Assembly (NCBI GenBank): GCA_004352715.1
Contig: SCFE01000011.1
Location: forward strand, 2,422,097-2,486,096
Reading direction: 5' to 3'
Source of the DNA: Hofstenia miamia
Lineage: Eukaryota > Xenacoelomorpha > Acoela
DNA length: 64,000 nucleotides
Shown: piece by piece, positions 1-42,200 of the stretch
How positions within the stretch are numbered: position 1 is the stretch's first letter
Layout of the letters: each line of letters opens with the position of its first letter
The notes under the pieces: model-generated
What the model was told of the DNA's origin: nothing
What the model saw: the letters and a program-made list of their open reading frames with translations, nothing else
Databases searched by the model: none
Position numbers and translations under genes: made by a program

Positions 1-2455
1 ACATTTTCCTCAAAAACATTCTGAAAATTATCAAAAACAGAAACAGCTGCAAAGCTTTTGATTACATCAACATCAATTGGCAAACCCTAAATCTAGTATA
101 CATACTGAAGCAAGTGGATAAATCAGACTTAAAAGTGGTTCAGCATATTAACTAGATTCTCATAGAAGCCCATGCTTATGAAATAAATGTAAATTTCATT
201 TACTTAAGAGAGGAGTCCCTGATACCTGATAACATTTTCAACCTCAAGAGTTACTTGGAGAACCTTTGCATCATTCTAAAAAAGACCCTAGCTCACACCA
301 CCTTCAAACAGGAACCATCTGTAACAAAGGTGATACTCATAGACATACTTATGCACAAATTCATACCACAATATGACATCATTACAGAACAATGTCTAGC
401 CATCAATGCCATGCTACAAGTGCAAACCTCTGAAATAATCAATTCACAAGTTCCCCCTACAGACATTACAACAATCAACATGTGCTTTGCTTTCAAACAA
501 AATCAATCTACAATCAATAACATCAACAAATGCTGGTCATTGCTAAATGCCACACAACACCATGAGGAACATTGTCCACAATCAACATTGAACCTCCATT
601 CAGAAACTACACTACCTGAGTGGAAATACAACTAACAGACATCTGTTAAGCAGCCAACTTCAACTACAGAAGGGTTTGCCACACTGAACTCTTTACCAAC
701 AAACAAATCCCAGAAATCACTACAACTTCAGCAATATGGCTACTTGCAATATTCCTCACCAATAATCATGAGCTAGAACTTCCTATTACCTGAGCTAGAT
801 GAGTTGTGCTAACCAACAAGAAAAGCCATGAAATCTCCATTGCTCCCATCTCTTGCAAAGTAAAAAAACTGGTTGCTGCAACAAAAACATATTGTCACCT
901 CTCCAATAAAGCAATACCAACAAATAAGCTACACTTACAAAAAGCATCTGATCAGATTTATCAACAATGAAGACCCCCTCAGGCATACTTCGCAAATTAT
1001 CCTGCACACCACCTTGGAGTGCACAAAAGCAATCTTGAACTTCTGCATCTACACACTCAAAACTCTATGTGGGGCACTACTTCAGAAACTCACTTTCCCT
1101 AATTGATGAACATTAAATCCCCACTAAGCACAGAAATGCTGTTACAAAAGATACCCCACTGCACACAATCTTATTTACAACTGTGCCAAAATCACAATAT
1201 TACCAAAAAAAATCAGAAACTGTTCCACTACTTACATGCTAGTTATCTGGAAATCATGTACAGTGTCATCTTGATTACTGAGAAAACCTCCAATCTACAA
1301 GGTCACTTTGAACAAATCAAAGTTATCACCTTAATACTAAAAACCACTATAACAGTTGAAGAGGAAGAAAAACTCCTTGCAACATCATCTATAAAATACT
1401 CAATCAAATTATTATTGAGAAACTAACAAAAACAGAAGTCATTTCAACTCCCACATGGATAAGAGCCAAAAACCAAAATCTGCTCATGGATAAATCTCTC
1501 AATAACAAAATCCATATTCAAATTACTCTGATTCAATACACTTCAGACAAGATTTTAGACATTGAGCTAATAAAATTGAACATGTTTGCAGAGTGAATCA
1601 CTAAAACAGAACAAAACTCTCATGCCTTCCAATCAAGAAAGTGCTTTCAACATTGAATGTGCTCATAACACATTCCTGATCACTTGAAAAACAAAACAAT
1701 CTCTAAGAAAAACATCAAAACTCAAACATAATAGCTGAACTGGATCACAAATCTTTGAACAACCCTGTAACATTCAGAATAGTCCAAATTACAGAAGCAA
1801 TTAGAAACTGGCACCAACATGAATCTCAAATCACTACCACCAATGAATTCTGCATCCCACCTCCATTAGTTGGCATCCCAATTATTGCTCCTTATACCAA
1901 AGACAAATCAGCTCAACCAGTATAACACACAATACCTGGGCCAATCTTCTCCAGGAAGACCTCTGATACTATGACATGTCGAAAAGAATCAAATTCGTCA
2001 CTATGATCTGTGCAGAAGTAAATGACCTTGATCAGATGACAGAAGAACTCATCTTAAAGCACATAAACTTTCTCTACAAAAATACAAATTATCACCAGTC
2101 GCTTACCTGCATTTTCCAATTCCGGATGCTAGATTAGACAAAACAATGGCCCACACCTCTAATTTGGATGCCAAGATGATTTCTCTCAAACGCCAAAAAC
2201 TTTACAGAGCTTTCTATGACATCTTCCAACAGAAACTAAACAACCTTTGCCAATTGATCATCATACCATCACTGATCTGAAACCTAAAATATGTACAATA
2301 TCATAAACAGAAGACAACACAAATTGAAACTCTAGCTTACCTCAGTTGTGAATAGGATATCACAAATATCATCTGGGAAGACACCTGAAAACTGAAACTC
2401 CTGGATGATACATACAAACTGATACAACAACAGTCACACTAACAAACTCTTTCCT
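1..2455. other. A/C-rich, G-poor stretch without a recognisable gene
   Basis: The plus strand is strikingly rich in A and C and poor in G for about 2.4 kb, then changes abruptly near 2460. Open frames at 255-635 and 1103-1426 are short, rich in N, T, Q and K, and match no family I know. Such strand asymmetry is often seen in coding strands of retroelements, so this may be the inside of a decayed LTR element whose repeats follow at 2487 and 3499. That is inference, because I see no protease, reverse transcriptase or integrase motif. Confidence 0.35.
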
Positions 2456-2486
2456 ACATCATGGCAGCATTGGGTGGGTGTGGGGC

Positions 2487-2823
2487 ATCTGCCTATAATT
2501 TGCTGACATCATTATCTGCTCTTATGTTTCTCATTTCTCTAATTTTGTTCCTCAATTCACTCTGCTGCACTCCACTAGTCATCTTCAATGATGTGCAAAT
2601 CTGTACCATGTGTCAAATCATACAGATGACGTGGATAGACTTTTATTTTGTTCTGCCATTGGCAGGTTGTTACATGCTATTTACATTAATTTTTTAGTTA
2701 AATTGGGCAGCTCTGTGTGTGGTCTTTTAATAAAAGTTTAGTTTTGCTTGAGTAACTCATTATTTTATCTGCTATGCTCTAATAGATTGTCATGAGTAGC
2801 TAAACTTTCTACAGAACTGAGGG
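2487..2823 (+). repeat. Repeat module A, copy 1 (LTR-like?)
   Basis: This segment recurs at 3499-3832. The first 110 bases of the two copies are only about 80% alike, while the last 220 or so are nearly identical. It contains an AATAAA signal followed by a T/G-rich stretch, as in the R/U5 part of an LTR, and a G-rich tract lies just before it (2471-2486). A 78-codon frame with hydrophobic segments (2461-2697) ends in the repeat. I do not think it is a cellular gene. The copy ends at a single N (2824) followed by (TA)n. Confidence 0.5.
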
Positions 2824-2824
2824 N

Positions 2825-2874
<50 letters not shown>

Positions 2875-3092
2875 TGTCTAGTTAATCAGGATGTGACAAT
2901 TCAAAAAGGTCGGAAATCCTTGATGAAATGCATTGCACATAATTAAAATTAACTAAAATTGCTGCATATATAATGGTGAACAAATGTACAGTTTTTAAAT
3001 GTTGATCAAATTATAGATATGAAACATGCACTGGTGTATTTGCCTTGCCAAATGATGAATTTCATTGAAATGCTTGGATAATTGTTTTACTG

Positions 3093-3343
3093 AATAAGAG
3101 ATTGTCTTTACCAAAAAATATCTATATTTGTGAGAAACTGTAAGTTGGAAAGATATGATGGAAGTTACCCTACCCCAATGGATTCTTCTTCAATTTTCCA
3201 AGTTGTTACTTTCAAAACCATCAAGTTAATATCAAGATTTTTTCAATGTTTTAGGATTACTGGGGTGAAGATGAACCTTTATTAAGATAAACCCAGCAAA
3301 CAATCAAAGGGTTTTTATGTTGTATTTTAGAATCGTGGGGGGG
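3093..3343 (+). repeat. Repeat module B, copy 1
   Basis: A 251-base segment that appears again at 4448-4698 with the same length and no difference that I could see. Copy 2 starts right after an N gap (4284-4446). Modules A and B occur in the order A, B, A, gap, B, so a unit of about 1 kb seems to be duplicated in tandem. Confidence 0.6.
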
Positions 3344-3498
3344 CTCTGGCTACTATACCAAAATGTGCTTGATAATAGTATTTGGAGTATCCTTTTTTGA
3401 ATCATTTCCCTTAGTAAATGAGTAGAGACTAATACCAAAAATTTAGTTAGTCAACTGAAACTACATTATATTGAATAATACTATATATATATAGTTCC

Positions 3499-3832
3499 AT
3501 CTGCCTATAATTTGCCACCATCATTATCTGCTTTTATGTTTCTCATTTCTATAATTTCATTCCTTGGCACAATCTGCTGCTCTCTGCTAGGCATCTTCAA
3601 TGCGCAAATCTGTACCATGTGTCAAATCATACAGATGACATGGATAGACTTTTATTTTGTTCTGCCATTGGCAGGTTGTTACATGCTATTTACATTAATT
3701 TTTTAGTTAAATTGGGCAGCTCTGTGTGTGGTCTTTTAATAAAAGTTTAGTTTTGCTTGAGTAACTCATTATTTTATCTGCTATGCTCTAATAGATTGTC
3801 ATGAGTAGCTAAACTTTCTACAGAACTGAGGG
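3499..3832 (+). repeat. Repeat module A, copy 2
   Basis: Second copy of the 2487-2823 module, nearly identical from the shared GCAAATCTG segment onward, including the AATAAA signal and the C-terminal part of the same short frame. The sharp change from about 80% to near-total identity inside the module suggests gene conversion or recombination between copies, or an assembly artefact. Confidence 0.5.
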
Positions 3833-4249
3833 GGCTGCATAGGTTGTAATTCCACTGCAGGATGTGCTCAGCAGTCTTATGAATCTATGCAAACCTGCTC
3901 TTTTCTGGGGTTCAGATGATCCAGAAAAGTTAATCATGTGTTTATTGGTGTGCACTAATATGCTTTGCATCAGAAAGTTTTGCAACTATGTCTCTCATGC
4001 TTTCTATAGCAGCCTTTTATATGGTTTTATTTGTATGCACAAGTTAGTCCAGATCTTTTGTGCTAGACATATTGTTTTACAGACAGTGGTATTGAATATA
4101 ACGCTAACTGCACTCTAAATGGTGCATGAAACTTTTTTGCCTATATTATAGTAGATACTATAGATTTTTCTTCTTCTTCTTCTTCTACTATGCTCTCATC
4201 AAATTATTGCTATATACTTTCTTGTATTCTTACACTAAAGCTGATGATG

Positions 4250-4283
<34 letters not shown>

Positions 4284-4447
4284 NNNNNNNNNNNNNNNNN
4301 NNNNNNNNNNNNNNNNNNNNNNNNNNNNNNNNNNNNNNNNNNNNNNNNNNNNNNNNNNNNNNNNNNNNNNNNNNNNNNNNNNNNNNNNNNNNNNNNNNNN
4401 NNNNNNNNNNNNNNNNNNNNNNNNNNNNNNNNNNNNNNNNNNNNNNA

Positions 4448-4698
4448 AATAAGAGATTGTCTTTACCAAAAAATATCTATATTTGTGAGAAACTGTAAGT
4501 TGGAAAGATATGATGGAAGTTACCCTACCCCAATGGATTCTTCTTCAATTTTCCAAGTTGTTACTTTCAAAACCATCAAGTTAATATCAAGATTTTTTCA
4601 ATGTTTTAGGATTACTGGGGTGAAGATGAACCTTTATTAAGATAAACCCAGCAAACAATCAAAGGGTTTTTATGTTGTATTTTAGAATCGTGGGGGGG
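4448..4698 (+). repeat. Repeat module B, copy 2
   Basis: Matches 3093-3343 over 251 bases, up to and including a G7 run. It begins at the edge of the N gap at 4284-4446, so the tandem duplication is not bridged by contiguous sequence. Confidence 0.6.
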
Positions 4699-4956
4699 TA
4701 CAGGGTAACTCAGGAGTTTAGATCAAAGGTTGCAAAGTCTACTATAGCAGAGAGTGACCCACATTCTAACAGAAAACATACATTGGTGGTTCACTGATTT
4801 TTGCCTATCAAAATAAAGAAATACCAATCTCAAGAAGAACTTCAGCAGTGACCAACTCACATGGCATCACGCTGAAGCCATATCTTTGAAGCCATCCTTA
4901 CTCGCCAAGGTGCTAATTGCGTGTCTCAAGTAGTAATTTCTAGCTCAATAAATAAT

Positions 4957-5562
4957 TTATCTCAGCTCATGTAAATAAATAATGAATAACAAGCACATAA
5001 TTGCTGTGCAATTGAATTCTATTGATTCCACTGCTGAGTGCATTGATGTATTATCGATGAAGATGCAGGTGTCATCGGCATTTTGAATTAGATTGCAATT
5101 AGTTATTGACTGCATGTCATTTACATAAATACTAAAAAGAAGAGGACCTAGAATAGTTCCTTGAGGCACCCCATTGTAAACCGGTAACCAATCAGAAAAA
5201 ATATCGTTAAATTTAACTCTCTGGAATCTTTGGTTAAGGTAACTAGTTATCAATTGCTTACTATAATAAGAAAATCCTAAGTAAGATAGTTTTTCAATAA
5301 GTATGTTGTGATTAATCGAATCAAAGGCTTTTGAGAGATCTAAACAAGCTATAGCTACAAATTTATTAGAATCGAGGGATGCTCTCCATTTTTCAGTAGC
5401 ATGTAATAGTGCATCAGTTGTTGAAAAATTTTTGCGAAATCCAAATTGGGTGTTCGATAATAAATTATACTTATTAAAATGTTCAATTATTTGGTTATGT
5501 AATAATCTTTCGAATATTTTACTTATTAGAGAAGTAATTGAATAATAATCTAGTAGGAGCAT
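4957..5562 (-). pseudogene. Non-LTR retrotransposon reverse transcriptase fragment
   Basis: A 201-codon frame covers the middle of a LINE reverse transcriptase. Visible motifs in order are QFGFRKNFSTTDALL, a palm motif with LDLSKAFDSINH, and GVPQGTILGPLLFSIYVND. The catalytic box reads NADD where active enzymes have YADD or FADD, so one conserved aromatic residue is lost. The endonuclease half is missing and the C-terminal thumb ends prematurely. An unrelated plus-strand retroelement frame starts at its right edge (about 5545), so this is a truncated, dead copy. I cannot settle the clade (CR1/Jockey-like). Confidence 0.85.
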
Positions 5563-6203
5563 GGCTCAATGTTCTTCTATCAAACAAACTTAACCTGAAG
5601 TTGAACAATGCCACTTTGCGTATTAGTGTTGCCTCTAGACTTGGTGTTCGTGTATGTGAACAACATACCTGTATTTTTGGCGCAGATATTTCAGCTTATG
5701 GTTTTCATGAATTGTCTTGTAAGAGAAGCGCTGGTCGTTTTGCACGTCATTCTCAATTGAATAACCTTTTTAAGCGCACTTTTTCAATGATTGACGTCCC
5801 TTCAATTTTGGAACCACCAGGATTGTTCAGAAAAGATGGGAAACGACCTGATGGCGTGACTACTGTTTCTTGGTCAAGAGGACGCTCTTTAGTGTTGGAC
5901 GTTACAGTAGTTGATGCAATTGCTCTCAGTCGGATTTCAACTTTTGCTCCTACTAAAGCTTCAACAGACACTGAATCCCGAAAAATATCTAAATATAGTG
6001 ACATTGTTCAACAAGGCTATATATTTCAACCCCTAGCTTTTGAATGTCAAGGCAGTGCAGGTAAATTAACTGGAGACTTTATTTCCCAACTTGGCAAGTC
6101 CCTAATATTTTCTTCAAAGGAACCACGTGCAGCAGAGTATTTTAAACAACGTTTGAGTATTATAATTCAGAAGACAAATGCTCTTGTATTTTGGGAACTA
6201 TAG
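5538..6203 (+). pseudogene. Retroelement C-terminal domain, CCHC plus PD-(D/E)XK-like signature
   Basis: The 221-codon frame resembles the C-terminal part of reverse-transcriptase polyproteins found in many invertebrates. It has a GAWL motif near residue 7, then a cysteine/histidine cluster (CEQHTC ... FHELSC), SAGRFARHSQLN, a VLEPPGL(x)RKDGKRPDG block and RGRSLVLDVTVVD. The RPDG followed 15 residues later by LD, with the Cys/His cluster upstream, looks like the zinc finger plus restriction-like endonuclease found at the end of some site-specific non-LTR elements. That functional reading is inference. No reverse transcriptase precedes it on this strand, so the element is 5' truncated. A 123-base piece (5766-5888) is repeated exactly at 7242-7364. 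Confidence 0.6.
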
Positions 6204-6512
6204 AAGTTGAATCTTTGTTAGAAGAATTATTTTATGTCTTCTTGATAGTTTGGACATTAAGAAAAAAAATAAATAAAAATTTAGGAAATATTGACAAGCA
6301 TCAACTTACTCATGTAATTAAAGCCTTTTGATTTGATGTCAAGTAAAAGTCAAATGCCAAATTGAAGAACAAAGTGGTACAGGGATGACGTCCAGAAAAT
6401 AAAGTTAGCCCGAGTAAAAAGAAAACATTTATGGAGTTCATTAAAAGAAAAAAAAATTAAAAAAAAATTACAAATATTGTCAATTCAAGTCTTTCATTTA
6501 AAGAAGATGATT

Positions 6513-7162
6513 TCCAATTTGAACTATAATTCGGATTACTAAACATTTTAATGTACATACATAGATTTGTATAAATTTGTAAAAACAATTAATTAAGACG
6601 TATGAATATATTGTTGATCTAGAGTTAAAAAAAATTCAAATTTCAAAAAAAAAATTGAAATTGGTCGATAATTTTGAAATTGGTCGATAATTTACAAAAT
6701 AAAAAATGAGTACATGTAGAAAAAAGAGTGAAAACAAAATAATATTTTTTATTTACTAAACTAATACAATACGATTCAAAATACCATAAGTTTTGAGCTC
6801 CATGTCATCGTTGCGGAAAGGTTTTCTATTTATCAGAGGCTTGTAATTGTCACCCAATGCATTGACGTGGTGTTTAGGTAGCACCATACTTTGTGTTCAA
6901 CTGAAGGACTTCTTCGATTGTTAGCCAGAGTTTTTTCGGAAATTCACTAGCAGGGCTTGCATTTGAAAAAATACACGTTGATAACTGTGAATTGCCACCG
7001 TTTAAACGTTGTAAAATATCGTCTTCATGCGTTTTGGAGATGGGAAAGACAATTGCGTCATTATTAACTATAGGCCGTCTTCGCTTGTGTTGAGCTTTGC
7101 GTTTATTTTTACAGATGCAGGCGGAGGAATCATCATCTCTTGTGTTAACGGGTTATAGTTGG
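6513..7162. repeat. 650-base exact duplicate, copy 1
   Basis: This block matches 7366-8015 over the same 650 bases and ends at a single N (7163). Copy 2 starts directly after another single N (7365). The identity and the single-N edges point to overlapping contigs placed side by side, not a biological duplication. It holds the 3' part of the possible minus-strand gene described at 7727-8091. Confidence 0.8.
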
Positions 7163-7203
7163 NGCTATTCAAATAAATTATCAGTTATTTAATTGTTAAC
7201 ATT

Positions 7204-7241
7204 TATTTGAATAAAGATTCTCTTATCTTATCTTATCTTAT
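7204..7241 (+). mobile_element. LINE 3' end with (TCTTA)n tail
   Basis: The segment from 7164 ends in a run of TCTTA repeats preceded by a sequence resembling the reverse complement of 9887-9935, which also carries a TAAGA run. Short tandem repeats at the 3' end are typical of CR1/L2-like non-LTR elements. Only the tail is present. Confidence 0.6.
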
Positions 7242-7365
7242 CTTTTTAAGCGCACTTTTTCAATGATTGACGTCCCTTCAATTTTGGAACCACCAGGATT
7301 GTTCAGAAAAGATGGGAAACGACCTGATGGCGTGACTACTGTTTCTTGGTCAAGAGGACGCTCTN

Positions 7366-8015
7366 TCCAATTTGAACTATAATTCGGATTACTAAACATT
7401 TTAATGTACATACATAGATTTGTATAAATTTGTAAAAACAATTAATTAAGACGTATGAATATATTGTTGATCTAGAGTTAAAAAAAATTCAAATTTCAAA
7501 AAAAAAATTGAAATTGGTCGATAATTTTGAAATTGGTCGATAATTTACAAAATAAAAAATGAGTACATGTAGAAAAAAGAGTGAAAACAAAATAATATTT
7601 TTTATTTACTAAACTAATACAATACGATTCAAAATACCATAAGTTTTGAGCTCCATGTCATCGTTGCGGAAAGGTTTTCTATTTATCAGAGGCTTGTAAT
7701 TGTCACCCAATGCATTGACGTGGTGTTTAGGTAGCACCATACTTTGTGTTCAACTGAAGGACTTCTTCGATTGTTAGCCAGAGTTTTTTCGGAAATTCAC
7801 TAGCAGGGCTTGCATTTGAAAAAATACACGTTGATAACTGTGAATTGCCACCGTTTAAACGTTGTAAAATATCGTCTTCATGCGTTTTGGAGATGGGAAA
7901 GACAATTGCGTCATTATTAACTATAGGCCGTCTTCGCTTGTGTTGAGCTTTGCGTTTATTTTTACAGATGCAGGCGGAGGAATCATCATCTCTTGTGTTA
8001 ACGGGTTATAGTTGG
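7366..8015. repeat. 650-base exact duplicate, copy 2
   Basis: Second copy of 6513-7162. It continues without a gap into 8016-8091, which carries the putative start codon of a minus-strand frame, so this copy is probably the correctly linked one. Confidence 0.8.
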
Positions 8016-8091
8016 ACGATGGTGGTGGGGTTGTGAATAGCTCATTAAATAGAGTGCCAAGTGAGCCGGATGCTAGTGTTTCAACAGACAT
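7727..8091 (-). CDS. Possible small gene, unknown product, frame broken
   Basis: From an ATG at 8091 a frame runs 56 codons (MSVETLASGSLGTLF..., proline-rich) to a stop at 7921. In the next frame, coding-like sequence overlaps and continues to a stop at 7727, with a basic stretch (KNKRKAQHKRRRP) then an acidic/polar tail ending EVLQLNTKYGAT. Codon use and composition look coding, and the joined product would be about 120 residues with a nuclear-localisation-like cluster. I see no convincing intron that restores the frame, so this is a frameshifted gene, a pseudogene or an assembly error. I do not recognise the family. Confidence 0.35.
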
Positions 8092-8099
8092 TGCCAAAA

Positions 8100-9660
8100 A
8101 TAATGATTTTATCCGTCGAATTGAGGTGAATATATAGATTGACTAGCCAATGGAAATACATGGAAATTTAAGAAAATTAATCATTGGCTGACAAAAAAGC
8201 ATTATTACAAACACGGTGTAAACCCAACTAATTAGTCAGCTAATGTATATTAACAATTGTGTGTACAAACAATAGTAAGCATGAAAATGAAAATGACTAC
8301 ATAAGTGAGTCGCTATGGCAAGAATATGAATCATTGTAAAATGTGTAAACTAAATTGACCCCCATTTAAATAAATGAGTCACTATAGCAAGTATGCTTAT
8401 GAATCATTGTAAAATTTCATATTAAATGTTCGAAAATCATAGACAGATTGGGAATTTTTGAAATAAAGTCTGACTTTTGTAGAGTTTCTAAGACAACATT
8501 AGAGCGAGTACCAATATAATTTGGATTTACAAACATTTCTCCACTATTTGAGAGTCTAAAATATGATTTTTTAGTACTTGATTTAGTTCCAGAGTTTGAT
8601 TTTCTATGGTTTTGTTAGTACATGCATTGTTTTGAATGTGTATACCTCCCACTTTACGCTTCTACACGTATAGATCTAGAAAATATTCCAAAAAAAACAC
8701 TAATGATAAAAAATATATAAACGAAGAAATCGACTTTAAATTTTCTAATGTTCTAAGTTTTGTTGCTTTTTGGATATATTTTCTACACGATTGATTGTGT
8801 GATTAAAAATTATTCCCTTTTAAAAATGTAATTTCCACAACTCTAATACAATTTTTTAATAAGAAAGATATTAAACGTGCACAAACATAGAATTTTATAA
8901 TATATTATAATCATATGAAAAAAATATTAACTTATTAAAATGTAAAAATAGCTTACAATGTTGAATAAATTCAACAGTCACCAAATCAATCATTGTAAAA
9001 CTGAATAATGTGTTAAAATGAAGACATATTTTCGTCATAGGCAATGAACAAAATGCAAATTTCATGAATACTATTGATCACCCCCTAGTGACGAAATATT
9101 TAATAAGATAAATTACGTGAATTAAATTTGGATAAGCGTTTTATAGTTGTTAATTCTGGGCTTTTGACAAAAATAATATCCAATGCAAATGATGACAAGG
9201 TTTTTGTAGACAGTAAATTTGAAAAATGTGTATTATAGTATTTGTATATAATCCATCTACTAATGAAAAACACAATATGCAAGGGGAAAACGTTGAAACT
9301 ATTTCTCTACTAGAGCAATTGCACATAAAATGTAATAAATATGAAAGCATCAATTTCAAGTACTATACAATTGGCAATATATTTAAATGATAAAATTGAT
9401 GTTCAGCATTGCATTAACAAATTTTGAACTTATTGAATTTAAAATTTAGGTAACTTCTTCTTGAATTGCAACTAAAGCATCAATAATGAATGTGGTAGTT
9501 CTTACACCTTTAAATCTGAAGAAGAAGAAGTTTAGATATGTTCTAATCTTGTTAAAGAATATTTAATTTAATTTAGTTTCAAACTTTGGAATGAGAAATA
9601 TAATTCAATTGAGTAACAAAAATACAGATTTAGCACCATGTGATTGAACACAAAATTATA
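8100..9660. other. AT-rich intergenic DNA
   Basis: Short minus-strand frames at 9100-9359 are low-complexity and not convincing. No gene, RNA or mobile element recognised. Confidence 0.5.
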
Positions 9661-9677
9661 GTTTAAAAATATCATAA

Positions 9678-39272
<29,595 letters not shown>

Positions 39273-39287
39273 CTGAAAAAAAAGAAC
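39273..39287 (-). promoter_or_regulatory. Pyrimidine tract and CAG abutting the VARP start codon
   Basis: On the minus strand TTCTTTTTTTTCAG ends exactly where the VARP ATG begins. It looks like a 3' splice site, either of an intron in the 5' leader or of a spliced-leader trans-splicing acceptor. It is the only candidate acceptor here with CAG; all coding-exon acceptors have TAG. Confidence 0.4.
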
Positions 39288-39299
39288 TAAAAATATACA

Positions 39300-42200
39300 G
39301 CAGAGAAAATTGAATGTAAATAATCTACAACATAAACTAAAAACACATTGATCAATTCAAATAGAACATCGACTAAAATCAATATAACAAAAAATTGATT
39401 GCAAAAACAACAATAATTAAAATCAACATTGAAGTGCAATCCCGTCAAATATGAATATCAGATTGCTTAAGGAAACACAAAATGCAGGCAAAGTAACGCA
39501 ATGCAGGTAAAAAGTCAATACAGGAACAGAAAGAATCAATGCAGGTAAAGAAAAATGCAAAACACGTAAAGATAGAGCAATTATGAAGCACATATATGGT
39601 CACTAAGTGTTGAATAATGCTTGGTTCAAACATAAAACAATTTTATTGAATAAAATGTACTTGAATAAGCATTGTTGAAAACAATATTAGCCAGATAGAG
39701 AATAAAAAGAGCAAGCTTCCCCTGGAAGCGGTTCAATGTACCAATTCCATTCAGACAAAGAGTAAGTGAACGTTTTCTGTCTTTTTGTACAATATAATCG
39801 ATATTTATAGGAAAATAACAAATAATTTTTAAAATAAACAATATCAGTGGCAATTAACAGCTCTTGCAAATAACTTTACAAAAAGCATAAAGTGAAAATA
39901 TATTTTCAACACATGAAAATTTGGCGAATCAGGATTGTAGAGCCTCTTACAGCACGCTATGTAATGATATGATATGTCATGATGATAAAAGAATTAATTA
40001 CTATTAAGAGAATGATTAAGACAATCAGTTCTAGCATCAACTGTGAAGTTGCGAAAGAGAAATATGAATGAATTGGGAAAGGAATCATCAATTCAAATCT
40101 TAGAGAGACGAACAGCTTTGGTTGACATGATTAGAAAGTTGATAAAAACAAAAAAGCTATATGGAAAAGCATGAAGACAGGACATAACATATAAATACGG
40201 ATGTGAAAGTCAATCGGAAGAACCAAAAATGAAGACAAAAGGAAGTGGAAGATCCACAGGTAGGAGAGTTGATTTTTAAATTTGAGCGCATGAGAAGCTA
40301 ATGAATTTCATACACAACATCAAAATCAGAGGAGGAAAGAACCTGAAAAAGGAATATTTTTGAAGGGAATTACTTAAGAAGTAGAAGAAAACTGACATAA
40401 TGGTAATAACATTTATTTCGGAGGCAAAGTATGATATTTGCGATGAAAATCAGCAGAAATCGATCACAGCAATGAATATCTTGATTGGGAATTTCAGATA
40501 AGCGAATAGAAAAACAGTAACTAGTTTATCTTTCTTAGGTGATGAGGGGTAGTTAACAGGAGGAGTGTCTGATGTGAACGTTGAGTAAACAAGAAGAATA
40601 AACTTAGAAGAGATATAGTCTAACCAATTGACTATTGAACTATGCTCACGAATTTCAGGAACAATCGTGAGTAAAAGAGTAGTAAGATCTAATTTGTTTA
40701 ATTAATCTGTAGAATAACCAGACTATATTCAAGGATCTGTTGTAGATGTTGTAGATGCATTGGATGCATTTGTATTAACCAATGACAAATTGTGTGCAGT
40801 GACATTATTTCATAAAAATTTTTGAACTGACTTCTGTGGCTCGTCCATGTAAGAGAACAATTCAATGCCAAATTTCTAATGCGTGGCTCCATAAGATTTC
40901 TTCATAGTAGCAGTTTTTAATTTAAACCAGTTTATATATTTACTTCAAGTGATGCCTGAAAAACATACACAAAAATATTCCTCTGAATCAATAAAAAAGT
41001 TGTATCTTCATGAAAAAATTTGAAGGTGTTAGTCTTATCGCATATTATTTATCAACAATACCCAATCCAAAAACGTAGCAATATTTTTAATAAAAAAGTT
41101 TAAAGTTGTAGTTTTACTTAGCGTTTTGGTACAACTTAATTGAGCGGGTATAATCGATCTAGTAAAATGTAGCCAAATTGCAGGCATAGTTCAACTTAAA
41201 ACATTAAAAGAGACAAACAACTTAATTTCTCTGCAGTTTGCGGTTTATTTGGTATGGTGCGGGCAAATTTTAAACGGCAGTTAAACTGTTAATACAGACA
41301 ATATTTGAAATTATGGTACATTGATGCACTCGACTAGTGCTAATAACGGGCACTCAGACTGCTTAAGTATGAATATGGTTACTAACAAAAATTAAACTTC
41401 AAACGAAAATATTATTATATTATATAATTAAATTCTTAATTATTTGATAAAACAAACTGTCAGAATTATTTTCAAACGATTCTGTTCATCTGTATGTTCG
41501 TCTACAAATCTTGCGTTGAGAACAATTTTTTTAGCTTTGTCGATGTAAGTTTCATTTATGCCCACGTTCCACATTTACAAAATGGATTTGAAAGCCTATC
41601 GACAACGATTATAAAGGAATTATGTTAAAATGAAAAGTTCACTTTCCAGCCTCTAGTTCGGTACCGTCAAGACTTAATCTCATTATGTTCCTCATTAACT
41701 AGTCATGTTCTATTGTAAATGCGAGATGGTTTCTAAAAATATTCTCAGCTTTTAGAACTCATATATTTTAAATATTTTTGCACAACGACGTTGCAATTAA
41801 TTACAACACGACGTTGCAATTAATTACAACGTTATTTAAAGAAGTCATCTCATGACACTCTTAATGTGTCTCAAAATCTATTTCTATCGTTTTAGCTTAA
41901 GTTTTCACTGCGCTACCTAAACCTTTATAAAACCTTATAAAATTAACGAGTTCAACGCCAATTTCAAAGAATGAATGATTACACTGAAATGACGAATAGA
42001 ATAAGTGTAAAGAAAATTATTCATCATATATTAAACACACTAGCCCTCAAAAAGGTTCAATTAGTGGGACAATCTCTAGTCACTATGTGCAACAAGTGAA
42101 ACACCTATTTACAAATGTTAAATTTCCGATACTAGCACTATCCGCTACTGATAACTTAAAAAAACTATTGCTCAGCAAATTTGAAGGGTATTTGACATTA

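Noticed and set aside
2461-2697. Small membrane protein gene
   Set aside because: The frame is hydrophobic, but it lies in a duplicated repeat module and changes its start in the second copy, so the coding claim is weak.
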